This document shows, one piece after another, positions 54,156 to 62,490 of a stretch of DNA of 64,000 bases; within the stretch, counting starts at the first letter, position 1, and every line of letters begins with the position of its first letter. A program made the position numbers and the translations under genes. The stretch comes from an uncultured Cytophagaceae bacterium (GTDB lineage Bacteria; Bacteroidota; Bacteroidia; Cytophagales; Spirosomataceae), in the NCBI GenBank assembly GCA_903933935.1, contig CAIZMB010000046.1:1-64000 (forward strand). Reading direction: 5' to 3'. The notes beneath the pieces were generated by a model. The model was given only the letters and a program-made list of their open reading frames with translations, was not told the origin of the DNA and ran no database searches.

Positions 54156-55247
54156 TTAAGTATATAACACTGGATTAGTGCATATATCACTTTTCAGAAC
54201 GGCAAAAGTACTAAAAATATTTGATAAATAATCAAGGATTGCATCCTTTATCATTACTTCCGATTCATAATGTCCTATATCACATATTAAGCAGCTATTT
54301 TCCGCATCAAAGAATTCGTGATATTTAAAATCTGCTGATACATAGGCATCTGCTTTCTGTTTTTTTGCTTCACCTACTAAAAAACTGCCCGCTCCGCCAC
54401 ATACGGCAACCGTCTGAATTTTGTTTTTTAGAGGGGCGGTATGCCTTATTTGGCCTAAGTTCAGGTGTTTTTTTAAATGCTCCAGAAATTCATCAGAGCT
54501 CATCGGTTTTTCTAATTGGCCTATAAAACCCGAACCCACATCCTGCCAGAGATTACTTAAACTCGTAATAAAATAGGCCACTTCCTCATAGGGATGTGCT
54601 TCATTCAGTACTTGAAGGATTTCATTTTCTAGGTGGGAAGGAAAGATCATTTCCACTTTCAATTCTTTTTCGGCCGACGGGACATTTTTTTCTCCTTGAA
54701 ATGGGTTTGAATTTTCAGAAGGGGTAAAGCGGCCTGTCCCCTCATTGGAAAAACTACATGAACTATACTCACCTATGTTTCCAGCACCTGCTTCATGTAA
54801 TTTCTCCCTCACTATTTTTTCAAAAGCTTCGGGTACAAAATAACTTAGGTTTTTTAAGGCGTTTGAAAACGGCTTTAACACCTTTCCTTTTAGCCCTATT
54901 TTTTTAGCTAAATGATAACTTACGCCCAAAGGTGCGTGATCTAAATTGGTATGTGACGCGTAAAGTGAAATGGAATTTTGGATGGCTTTTATGATTGTTT
55001 TTTCTACGTAATTAGCCCCAGTTAATTTTTTTAATCCTTTGAAAATGATGGGATGATGCGAAACAATCATATTGCAGCCTCTTTTGATGGCTTCGTCCAC
55101 GACTTCTTCTGTGCAGTCTAAACTAATGAGGATGCCTGTGACTTGTGTGTCTCTTTGGCCAACGAGCAATCCCGAATTGTCATACGACTCTTGCCACGCT
55201 ATGGGTGCCCACTTTTCCATGGCTACACAAACATCTTGAACTAACAT
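54156..55247 (-). CDS. Nif3-like dinuclear metal centre protein
   Basis: A 363-aa Nif3/YqfO family protein. The metal ligands are in MIVSHHPIIFKG (HH), ASHTNLDHAPLG and, near the C-terminus, CDIGHYESE. A middle insert (residues about 190-250, LKVEMIFPSHLENEILQVLNEAHPYEEVAYFI) is the PII-like domain of the YqfO type. Family members are often annotated as GTP cyclohydrolase I type 2, a function that is not proven in general. It is 41 nt upstream of the zinc-ribbon gene. Confidence 0.92.
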   Translation of the reverse strand: MLVQDVCVAMEKWAPIAWQESYDNSGLLVGQRDTQVTGILISLDCTEEVVDEAIKRGCNMIVSHHPIIFKGLKKLTGANYVEKTIIKAIQNSISLYASHTNLDHAPLGVSYHLAKKIGLKGKVLKPFSNALKNLSYFVPEAFEKIVREKLHEAGAGNIGEYSSCSFSNEGTGRFTPSENSNPFQGEKNVPSAEKELKVEMIFPSHLENEILQVLNEAHPYEEVAYFITSLSNLWQDVGSGFIGQLEKPMSSDEFLEHLKKHLNLGQIRHTAPLKNKIQTVAVCGGAGSFLVGEAKKQKADAYVSADFKYHEFFDAENSCLICDIGHYESEVMIKDAILDYLSNIFSTFAVLKSDICTNPVLYT

Positions 55248-55268
55248 ACATTATTTGTTTATCTGCTG

Positions 55269-55276
55269 CAAAGGTA
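55269..55276 (-). promoter_or_regulatory. Possible -7 element for the Nif3-like gene
   Basis: The minus strand reads TACCTTTG, a TAnnTTTG match 21 nt before the ATG; a TTTC lies 20 nt upstream, one base from the -33 consensus. Confidence 0.45.
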
Positions 55277-55342
55277 AAATTCTTTAATTGTTGGCGAAAT
55301 TAATCGTATATTTAAATAATTCTTAGTGAATCCCCATATTTT

Positions 55343-55780
55343 ATGCGTTGCAGACCTGCACTTGTTCTAGTAGAACGAAATCACATTTTATTGATGAAGT
55401 ACCAATATGGTACAGAATTTGTTTACAATTTACCAGGAGGCAATCCAGATCCAGGTGAAACTTTCCCAGAAACGATTATTCGTGAGTGCCAAGAGGAATT
55501 AGCGATCGAAGTGGAGGTTGGAAATATCTTGATGGTGGGGGAAATTTTAGCCTCAGATAAAAGAGACGCTTCTGTTCATTTATTATTTGAAGGTAAAATT
55601 ATTGCCGGAATTCCGATTCTTCAAGCGGATCAAACAAGTGCCATTGAATTAGTTTGGGTGTCGATTTCAGAAATTACCAAATTAAACATGTATCCGAATG
55701 TGTCGGTAGAATTACAAGACATGTTGTTTCTTCAAAAACCTGGGAAGTATATTGGCGCTATAGATCAGCGTTGGGTTTAA
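55343..55780 (+). CDS. Nudix hydrolase
   Basis: A 145-aa protein with an intact Nudix box: GGNPDPGETFPETIIRECQEELAI, matching G-x5-E-x7-RE-x2-EE. It probably hydrolyses a nucleoside diphosphate derivative; the substrate is unspecified. Its 3' end overlaps the convergent symporter gene by 23 bp. Confidence 0.9.
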   Translation: MRCRPALVLVERNHILLMKYQYGTEFVYNLPGGNPDPGETFPETIIRECQEELAIEVEVGNILMVGEILASDKRDASVHLLFEGKIIAGIPILQADQTSAIELVWVSISEITKLNMYPNVSVELQDMLFLQKPGKYIGAIDQRWV

Positions 55781-57155
55781 CGAGATTTGCCGGATAAAAA
55801 GCTGTGCCTACTAGTAATCCAATCACACTGGCTACTAAACCATACCATACGGATGGAATGTCATTCGGATGGATGAAATTAAAATAAATCCAGACCAATA
55901 GCCCTGCCATCATACTTAGGTGCGAGCCCATCGCGCTCGCTTTTTTCCACCATAATCCAGCATTTAAGGGGATAAATAACGACACAAGGCTAAAAGCTGA
56001 TGCCTCACTGACTAACTCAAAAATATTTTGCCTGCTAATCGCCATCCAAATGCACGCTCCAGTGACTAGGACAACGGAAATTCTAATGTATATTAAAACC
56101 TTTTTGTCGTCAGGCTTTTTAAGCATCGGTTTCAATAAATTTTCTCCCAATACACTTGCAGGTGCTAATATAGCCCCACTAGTTGTGCTTAATAAGGCGG
56201 AAAGCAAGGCACCTAAAAATAATATTTGAACTCCATAGGGGGTAAATTTCATTACAAGATTTGGTATTAATAAATCATCTTCTGCCAGTAAACTAGGGTA
56301 AAGTCTTACGGCAACTAATGCAATGACCAAGGGAAGCATTGCGATGGTTAAATACATCATTCCCGCAGCCAAACTAGCTTTTGAGGCAATTTTGGCATTT
56401 TTTGCAGACATCACCCTTTGGAAAATATCTTGTTGGGGTATAGACCCTAAACCGATTGTCATCCACGCCGCGCTATAGGTCAACCAATCTACCCAGGTGT
56501 TTTCTTTGGGAATAAATCGAAAGAAGCCAGTGGGTTGTTGGTCAATAAATAATCCCCAATCAGGAACTTTGTCCAACAATAAATAGGCTAAAAAGAGGAG
56601 GCCAATGATCAAAATGATATTGTGTAAAAAATCGGTGATAGTGATCGACCACATGCCACCTAATAGCGTGTAAGTCATGACTAAAACCGCACCTATCACG
56701 ATTCCCATTTCAGTTGGGATGGGCAAAAGTAAATGCAAAGTCATTCCCAATGCGACTAATTGGGCTGAAATCCAACCGAAATACGAGGGGATCATCACGA
56801 TAGCAGATAGTTTTTCAGATAGAGCCCCAAATCGAATTCTGAAATAATCGCTAAATGTTAATACAGGAAGTGGATACAGTTTTTTGGCGTAAATCGAGCC
56901 CACGATGAGCAAGCCTAAGGCAGCTCCAAACGGTTCTTCTATAATGGCTAATACTCCTCCATGAACAAATTCGCGAGGAGCTCCTAGCATTGTTTCGGAC
57001 CCAAACCATGTGGCAAAAGTCACCATCGTGGCTAAAGCAAAGGGAAGCGATCTGCCTGCCAATATGAAGTCCTGTGTAGAATGAACTTTTTTGCTCGCCC
57101 ACCAACCTACAATTAGGTTTAATAGGAGATAAAAAATGACGAAGCCAACCAACAT
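55758..57155 (-). CDS. Sodium:solute symporter (SSS family)
   Basis: A 465-aa inner-membrane protein with about thirteen helices. Typical SSS segments are WWASKKVHSTQDFILAGRSLPFALATMVTFATWFGSETMLGA at the start, TYTLLGGMWSITITDFLHNIILIIGLLFLAYLL in the middle, and LFLGALLSALLSTTSGAILAPASVLGENL after helix 8 (Na+-site region). The substrate is not clear; the N-terminal region resembles the proline/pantothenate/galactose branches equally. It is divergent from the dacB-like gene. Confidence 0.9.
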   Translation of the reverse strand: MLVGFVIFYLLLNLIVGWWASKKVHSTQDFILAGRSLPFALATMVTFATWFGSETMLGAPREFVHGGVLAIIEEPFGAALGLLIVGSIYAKKLYPLPVLTFSDYFRIRFGALSEKLSAIVMIPSYFGWISAQLVALGMTLHLLLPIPTEMGIVIGAVLVMTYTLLGGMWSITITDFLHNIILIIGLLFLAYLLLDKVPDWGLFIDQQPTGFFRFIPKENTWVDWLTYSAAWMTIGLGSIPQQDIFQRVMSAKNAKIASKASLAAGMMYLTIAMLPLVIALVAVRLYPSLLAEDDLLIPNLVMKFTPYGVQILFLGALLSALLSTTSGAILAPASVLGENLLKPMLKKPDDKKVLIYIRISVVLVTGACIWMAISRQNIFELVSEASAFSLVSLFIPLNAGLWWKKASAMGSHLSMMAGLLVWIYFNFIHPNDIPSVWYGLVASVIGLLVGTAFYPANLVKPNADL

Positions 57156-57232
57156 AATTGTCTAAAATTTAACCCAAAATTATCGATTTTTAGGAGAACC
57201 TTTTACCTTTACCTAACATTGAATATTATTAT

Positions 57233-58504
57233 ATGCTAAATCAATTTGTCCGGGGGATCTGTGTTGTTGCCATACTGACTAATTTATTTTCTTGTACCCA
57301 AATTCATTGGTCAAAAACTTTTCAAAAATCACCGCTTTCCAAGCAATCAAGTGGCCTTGTTATTGAAGAGTTAAACTCTGGTAAGGTTGTTTTTTCGCAT
57401 CAAGCAGATCAGTTTTTCATGCCTGCTTCCAATGTTAAATTGGCAACTTTTTTAATGGCCCATTCTTTTTTAGGAGATTCTATCCCATCCTTTGCTTACC
57501 ATGAAGCAAAGGATTCTCTATTTTTTTGGGGTACAGGTGATCCCACTCATTTAAATCCATCACTTAAAAATACGTCCCTAATTGATTATTTAAGCAAATC
57601 AAAGAAGGTGCTTGTCTATTGTGCGCCTCAAAAGGAAATTCCCCCTTTGGGCTTAGGTTGGTCATGGGATGACTACAATGACAGTTATTCAGCGGAAATT
57701 TCTCCTCTACCTTTGTACGGAAATCTCGCCACTTTTACATTTAAAAATCAGCAATGGGAGGTTTTTCCTCGTTTTTTCAAATCAGCTATTTCGGGAAATA
57801 ATACCGATAATTATGTACTCAGGGATCGCTTAACAAATGAGTTTACGTTACCGATTTCGAAGTCAGAATTGAAAGCCCAACAAGTTCCCTTTGTGACTTC
57901 TGCTGCTTTGACAGCAAAATTATTGGCCGATACATTAAAAAGGGAGGTTGTAGTTCAACGAAAATCGATAAATCCATTGGCCAAAATTCAGTATTTCGGT
58001 TTGTTGGATTCTTTGTATGTCCCCATGCTTCACAATAGCGATAATATGATTGCAGAGCAATTATTGTTGTTAATTGGGGCCAAGAACCAATGGACGGGTG
58101 GGGCACAAGACATCATTGCCAAATTGAAAAAGGAGTCTAATTATGAATTTTTGAAAGCAGCTCGATGGGTTGACGGATCAGGTTTATCGCGTTATAATTT
58201 ATTTAGACCGATGGATTTTATTGAGGTATTGAGGTCCTTACATCAACAATTTGGCATGGATAAGCTACAATTTCTGTTGCCGCAAACTGGGAAAACAGGG
58301 ACTTTGAAAAGCATTAAACTGAAATCGGATGATCACATCATTTGGGCTAAATCAGGTTCTTTTAGTAATACGTATGACCTTTCAGGTTTTTTCCAAAATT
58401 CAAAAGGGAAAACTTATGTCTTTTCCATTATGACTAATTTGGCCAATCATTCTGTCTCGCAAAGCAAGCGTGATGTAATTGATTTTCTTAAAAATTTAGA
58501 TTAA
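57233..58504 (+). CDS. dacB: D-alanyl-D-alanine carboxypeptidase, PBP4 type (peptidase S13)
   Basis: A 423-aa periplasmic penicillin-binding protein, possibly a lipoprotein (NLFSCTQIHW). The S13 motifs are SNVK in MPASNVKLATFLM, SDN in MLHNSDNMIAEQLL, and KSG in IIWAKSGSFSNTYDLSGFF. It trims or cleaves peptidoglycan cross-links. The chain is shorter than E. coli PBP4, as in other Bacteroidota. Its stop overlaps that of the convergent permease gene by 4 bp. Confidence 0.9.
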   Translation: MLNQFVRGICVVAILTNLFSCTQIHWSKTFQKSPLSKQSSGLVIEELNSGKVVFSHQADQFFMPASNVKLATFLMAHSFLGDSIPSFAYHEAKDSLFFWGTGDPTHLNPSLKNTSLIDYLSKSKKVLVYCAPQKEIPPLGLGWSWDDYNDSYSAEISPLPLYGNLATFTFKNQQWEVFPRFFKSAISGNNTDNYVLRDRLTNEFTLPISKSELKAQQVPFVTSAALTAKLLADTLKREVVVQRKSINPLAKIQYFGLLDSLYVPMLHNSDNMIAEQLLLLIGAKNQWTGGAQDIIAKLKKESNYEFLKAARWVDGSGLSRYNLFRPMDFIEVLRSLHQQFGMDKLQFLLPQTGKTGTLKSIKLKSDDHIIWAKSGSFSNTYDLSGFFQNSKGKTYVFSIMTNLANHSVSQSKRDVIDFLKNLD

Positions 58505-59814
58505 TTCTTTTTTAGGAATTGATGATAAATTCCATAACTGAGTCCAATAAAAATCAAGACGTACAGGATGCTTTGTTGGTTCGTCAATAAAGTACCTAAT
58601 AAAAACAGGGAGGACAAAAACACCAGTAAGATGGGCAAATAGGGATATGCCCAAACTCGATATGGTCTGGCCAATTGGGGTTCCTTTATTCTTAGTTGGA
58701 CTAACGCCGCAAATCCCGACAAATAACTTGCGACAAAAAAGAACGTGGCAATATCTGAAAGCCTTTCATTTATTTCCTTCCCAGCTAATAAAAATAGGCA
58801 CGCGAGTACTAGCGTGATATGGGTGGCGAAACTTGGGCTGCCGACGGCATTTATTTCACTGGCTTTTTTAAAAAATAGGCCATCCCGACTCATCGAAAAA
58901 ATGACTCTTGGCGCAAACATGACTTGTGTATTTAAAATTCCTAATATACTGACCATCAAGAATAATGTGATCCACCTTCCCATATTGGCACCAAAAATAT
59001 AGGTCATGGTATCGGCGGCGGCCAATTTGCTTTGGCTTAAAATAGAAAAAGGAAGGCTGTATAAAATGGCGATATTGATCATGATGTAAATCAAGGCTAC
59101 CACGATCACGCCTATAAACATCGATTTAGGCATACTTTTTTCTGGGTTTTTGTTTTCTTCGGTGAAGTAGGCGGCGGTGTGCCAACCGTCAAACGCGTAG
59201 AAAATGGATAGCAATGCTGTCATAATACCAGACCACAAAGGGAGACCTATGGGAGCGGATGGCCTTTCGGAGATGACACCGCCATTTCCCATGAATGCGC
59301 AGATGCCAATAAAAAGCAATAGGGCAACAGCTTTAATTCCACTGAGCCATTCCTGTGATTTTCCAGCTAATACCACACCTAATTGATGAAAAAGCCAGAG
59401 CGAAATTAAAATTCCTAAACTGCAGTAAACTAGATAACTTGATAAAAAAGGGAAAAGAATGGCCAGGTATTCTGAGAAAGTATAAGCACCAAAACCGAGG
59501 GCTGTGACGGTGCCGAGCCAACTAGAAAGCCCCACTAAAAACCCAATATATCGACCGAAGGCGCGTTCAGCGTAGCCATACCAAGCACCTGCTTTGGGAA
59601 TGGATAAACTTAATTCCAATACACAACTAACACCCAAAAGGGCATAAACGGCTACTAAAACCCAAAGAGAAATAATTAATAGTGGGTCATGAAGAGATGC
59701 CGCGATGGGGCCTGGTTTACGTAAAATTCCGGTTCCAATCGTTCCCCCTAGGGTAACGGCTACCCCAAAAGTAGTACCTAAAACTTTCCATAATTGTTTA
59801 GTTCCCGCTTTCAT
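58501..59814 (-). CDS. APC family amino acid permease
   Basis: A 437-aa inner-membrane protein with twelve helices. The APC unwound-helix motif GGTIGTGILRKPGPIA is at residues about 22-37, and SCVLELSLSIPKAGAWYGYAERAFGRYIGFLVGLSSWLG follows. FYAFDGWHTAAYFTEENKNPEKSMPKSM is the conserved helix-6 and loop segment. It transports amino acids; which ones is open. The start overlaps the EEP-family gene stop by 17 bp, so the two are one unit. Confidence 0.9.
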   Translation of the reverse strand: MKAGTKQLWKVLGTTFGVAVTLGGTIGTGILRKPGPIAASLHDPLLIISLWVLVAVYALLGVSCVLELSLSIPKAGAWYGYAERAFGRYIGFLVGLSSWLGTVTALGFGAYTFSEYLAILFPFLSSYLVYCSLGILISLWLFHQLGVVLAGKSQEWLSGIKAVALLLFIGICAFMGNGGVISERPSAPIGLPLWSGIMTALLSIFYAFDGWHTAAYFTEENKNPEKSMPKSMFIGVIVVALIYIMINIAILYSLPFSILSQSKLAAADTMTYIFGANMGRWITLFLMVSILGILNTQVMFAPRVIFSMSRDGLFFKKASEINAVGSPSFATHITLVLACLFLLAGKEINERLSDIATFFFVASYLSGFAALVQLRIKEPQLARPYRVWAYPYLPILLVFLSSLFLLGTLLTNQQSILYVLIFIGLSYGIYHQFLKKN

Positions 59815-60940
59815 TTTTCTTCAATATGTAATCGCCAATCAAAGGAAAATGGTCTGAATAATGGATATTTCGGAGAGTTCTAAATTGGACGATCTTCCAA
59901 TCGTCGGAGAAAAATTGGTTGTCGATCCGAACGACATAAGGACTTCTGTTCAAAGTAAAGCCAAAGCCGCGACCAGCTTCTTCAAAAGAATTTTTTAAAC
60001 GTTCTCGAATGGTTCCATAGGCCCAGCCGTAGGGGGTTTCATTTAAATCACCTACGACAATAACCGGAAATTGGCTTTGTTGGATTAATCGATTAATCTG
60101 ATTCATTTCATCTCGGTGATGAATAAAACCTTTTCGGAGTGAGGCAATAATTCCCCTACCTTCTTTTTTGGCATCTTCGTAATCTTGATCTCTAATCTTT
60201 CCAGTCACTTTTCCTACTCGGATACCCATGGACCACAATTGGAGGTTGATAATTCTAACGGTATCTTGGTTGATGACTAGGTCGGCCAACAAATACCCAT
60301 TTGCGGAATTAGCAAATTGTTTTCCTTCCTTGTGGATGATGGGATATTTAGTGAAAATGGCTAATCCCATCTTCTCATTTTCATCAAAAAGATCTTCTCT
60401 TAAAGGGAAAAAGGCATAATTGGGATATTGCTCTGACATCATGGCGATGCTTCTGTAGGATTTTCGATCCGTATTGGAATAAAATTCCTGAAAGCATTTT
60501 ATATCCGCTGAATAATCTAACATAAATGCTTTTAGCTTGACTAAAGATTCCTTTTTTGCTTCATAATTATTGGAATACATGCCGTATACATTATAGCTCA
60601 AGACCTTAACGGAATTCTTAACTAAGGCATTTGGGCTATTTAAAACGAAACTTCTTTGAATAAAACTATAGCCTAACAATAAAACGGTCAGAGGCAATAG
60701 CGCTCTTTTTGCCCTTTGGAATAACCAAAACAATAAAGAAATAAAACATAATACTTGGGCATATGGCATCGTCATCATGATAAACCCGGCAAGCCAATGG
60801 TCAATCACGAGGGAGTAACTTAGTAGATACGTAAGAATTGTATACAGACAAAGGGGCAAAGTTCCGAGCCAAATAAGCGAAGAAATGAACTTTTTTAGGA
60901 AAGATTTTTGACTTGATTTTGGAGAACTCGGCTTTCTCAT
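59798..60940 (-). CDS. Endonuclease/exonuclease/phosphatase (EEP) family membrane protein
   Basis: A 380-aa protein with three N-terminal hydrophobic segments and a C-terminal EEP domain: VLSYNVYGMY, IKCFQEFYSN (catalytic Glu), GDLNETPYGW (Asp-Asn) and NIHYSDHFPL (SDH motif). Members include membrane-anchored phosphodiesterases and nuclease-like enzymes of unknown substrate. The ORF track starts at TTG 60946; ATG at 60940 (MRKPSSPKSS) is better. A TAnnTTTG element ends 3 nt before this ATG. Confidence 0.88.
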   Translation of the reverse strand: MRKPSSPKSSQKSFLKKFISSLIWLGTLPLCLYTILTYLLSYSLVIDHWLAGFIMMTMPYAQVLCFISLLFWLFQRAKRALLPLTVLLLGYSFIQRSFVLNSPNALVKNSVKVLSYNVYGMYSNNYEAKKESLVKLKAFMLDYSADIKCFQEFYSNTDRKSYRSIAMMSEQYPNYAFFPLREDLFDENEKMGLAIFTKYPIIHKEGKQFANSANGYLLADLVINQDTVRIINLQLWSMGIRVGKVTGKIRDQDYEDAKKEGRGIIASLRKGFIHHRDEMNQINRLIQQSQFPVIVVGDLNETPYGWAYGTIRERLKNSFEEAGRGFGFTLNRSPYVVRIDNQFFSDDWKIVQFRTLRNIHYSDHFPLIGDYILKKNESGN

Positions 60941-60943
60941 GTT

Positions 60944-60951
60944 CAAATATA
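60944..60951 (-). promoter_or_regulatory. Possible -7 element for the EEP-family gene
   Basis: The minus strand reads TATATTTG, a TAnnTTTG match that ends only 3 nt before the ATG at 60940. If used, the mRNA would be nearly leaderless. No clear -33 TTG. Confidence 0.35.
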
Positions 60952-61000
60952 CGCATTGACTCGGAAAGGGAATTACATTTTATAATTTTTACGAAGAGGA

Positions 61001-61031
61001 TTGTGTTTTTCAAAAAATATTTCTACTTTTG
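61001..61031 (+). promoter_or_regulatory. Promoter of rpmB
   Basis: TTG, a 20-nt spacer, then TACTTTTG, a good match to the Bacteroidota consensus. It lies about 60 nt before the rpmB ATG, leaving a 5' UTR of about 50 nt. Confidence 0.65.
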
Positions 61032-61090
61032 CAATCCCTTTTAACTACAATAGTATTTAAAGGCATAAGCAAAAATTAAAATAGATCATT

Positions 61091-61330
61091 ATGGCAAAGG
61101 TTTGTCAATTAACAGGAAAAAGAACAAGAGTAGGAAACCACGTTTCTCACGCTAATAATAAGACAAAACGTAAGTTTTTTCCAAACTTGCAAACGAAGAA
61201 ATTTTTCTTAGAATCTGAAGGTGTTTGGGTTCGTATGAAAGTTTCTGCGAAGGCAATTCGTACCATCAATAAGAATGGTTTTGAGAAAACTTTAATTCAA
61301 TCTGCACGTAAAGGTACATTGAGCGTATAG
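61091..61330 (+). CDS. rpmB: 50S ribosomal protein L28
   Basis: A 79-aa basic protein of the large ribosomal subunit. MAKVCQLTGKRTRVGNHVSHANNKTKRKFFPNLQTKKFF is the family N-terminus, and the C-terminal VSAKAIRTINKNGFEKTL is conserved. It is a single-gene unit with its own promoter and terminator; rpmG (L33), which often follows rpmB, is not here. Confidence 0.97.
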   Translation: MAKVCQLTGKRTRVGNHVSHANNKTKRKFFPNLQTKKFFLESEGVWVRMKVSAKAIRTINKNGFEKTLIQSARKGTLSV

Positions 61331-61354
61331 TTTTTAATAAAAATTAACGAAATT

Positions 61355-61385
61355 AGCCTCCTTGAATTTCAAGGAGGCTTTTTTT
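61355..61385 (+). terminator. Terminator after rpmB
   Basis: AGCCTCCTTGAA and TTCAAGGAGGCT form a perfect 12-bp stem with a 1-nt centre, followed by seven T. The next gene starts 8 nt later. Confidence 0.9.
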
Positions 61386-61392
61386 ATTTAAT

Positions 61393-62490
61393 ATGTTGAC
61401 ACCATCTGAACTTAGTCGATACCAGAAGCAGTTGAAACTTCCTGAATGGGGCATAGAGAAACAGCTTGCATTAAAGGCTTCTCATGTTTTAGTTGTGGGC
61501 GCGGGAGGCTTGGGTGTAGGCGCACTTCCTTATTTGGCGGCTGCCGGCATAGGTCAGATCAGTATCGTGGATCCCGATGCGGTCGATTTATCCAATTTGG
61601 GCCGACAAGTGATCTATAGCTCTTCTGAGGTGGGGCAGTCTAAATCCAAATTAGCCCAAAAATATTTAAAGGACTTAAATCCAGACATCAGCGTTCAAAG
61701 TTTTCAAGTTAAATTAACGCATGAAAATGCGGTTGAATTTATTCAAAAAGTAGATTTGGTGCTGGATTGTACAGATAATTTCACTTCCCGTTATTTAATT
61801 AATGACTATTGCGTTTCCTTGGATAAGCCATTTGTATATGCGGCCATTCACGCTTGGGAAGGTTTATTAAGTGTTTGTAATGCGCTATTGGCTAATGGAA
61901 CACGCACGGCAACTTACAGGTGTTTATTCCCTGAGTCGCCTAATATGTCGGAGATTCCAAATTGCGATGAGGTGGGTGTTCTGGGATTCATACCCGGGAT
62001 AATGGGCCTTTTACAAGCAAAGGAGGCGATCTTTTATTTGGCCGGTTTTTCATCTCCAGCACAGGGTGCTCTTCTTCGGTGGGATGCTCGCGACATGTCG
62101 ATGAAGCACTTTAAAGTGGACAGAGAAGCTAATGCAGCCGAAAGCATTTTTCCTAAAACGAATTTAGATGTAGTGCGGGAAATTCAAGTCGACGAAGCAC
62201 AAGCCTTATTGCAACAAAACGCAGCTTATATTTTAGATGTTAGGGAAATGGACGAATTTGCCATCGCTTCTATTCCTGATACATTACAAATACCGATGCA
62301 CAAGGTTCCCCATAATACAGCGAACTTGCCGGTCCATAAAAAGTGCCTTGTTATGTGCCATCATGGGATGAGATCAGCCCACGTGATCCGATTTTTACAA
62401 CAAGAAAAGGGTTTTACTAACCTTTATAATGTGATGGGAGGAATAGATGCATGGTCTTTAAAAATTGACCCAAGTATTCCTAGATATTAA
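61393..62490 (+). CDS. ThiF/MoeB-type adenylyltransferase fused to rhodanese domain
   Basis: A 365-aa E1-like enzyme with an N-terminal adenylation domain (VLVVGAGGLGVGALPYLAAAG, nucleotide site; DNFTSRYLINDYC; candidate thiol in PNCDEVGVLG) and a C-terminal rhodanese domain (ILDVREMDEFAIASIPDT, active-site Cys in VMCHHGMRS). It would activate the C-terminus of a MoaD- or ThiS-like carrier and pass on sulfur for molybdopterin or thiamine synthesis. Three of the four zinc-binding Cys of E. coli MoeB appear missing (YRC has a single Cys; the later CxxC pair is absent). No moa or thi gene is adjacent. Confidence 0.86.
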   Translation: MLTPSELSRYQKQLKLPEWGIEKQLALKASHVLVVGAGGLGVGALPYLAAAGIGQISIVDPDAVDLSNLGRQVIYSSSEVGQSKSKLAQKYLKDLNPDISVQSFQVKLTHENAVEFIQKVDLVLDCTDNFTSRYLINDYCVSLDKPFVYAAIHAWEGLLSVCNALLANGTRTATYRCLFPESPNMSEIPNCDEVGVLGFIPGIMGLLQAKEAIFYLAGFSSPAQGALLRWDARDMSMKHFKVDREANAAESIFPKTNLDVVREIQVDEAQALLQQNAAYILDVREMDEFAIASIPDTLQIPMHKVPHNTANLPVHKKCLVMCHHGMRSAHVIRFLQQEKGFTNLYNVMGGIDAWSLKIDPSIPRY

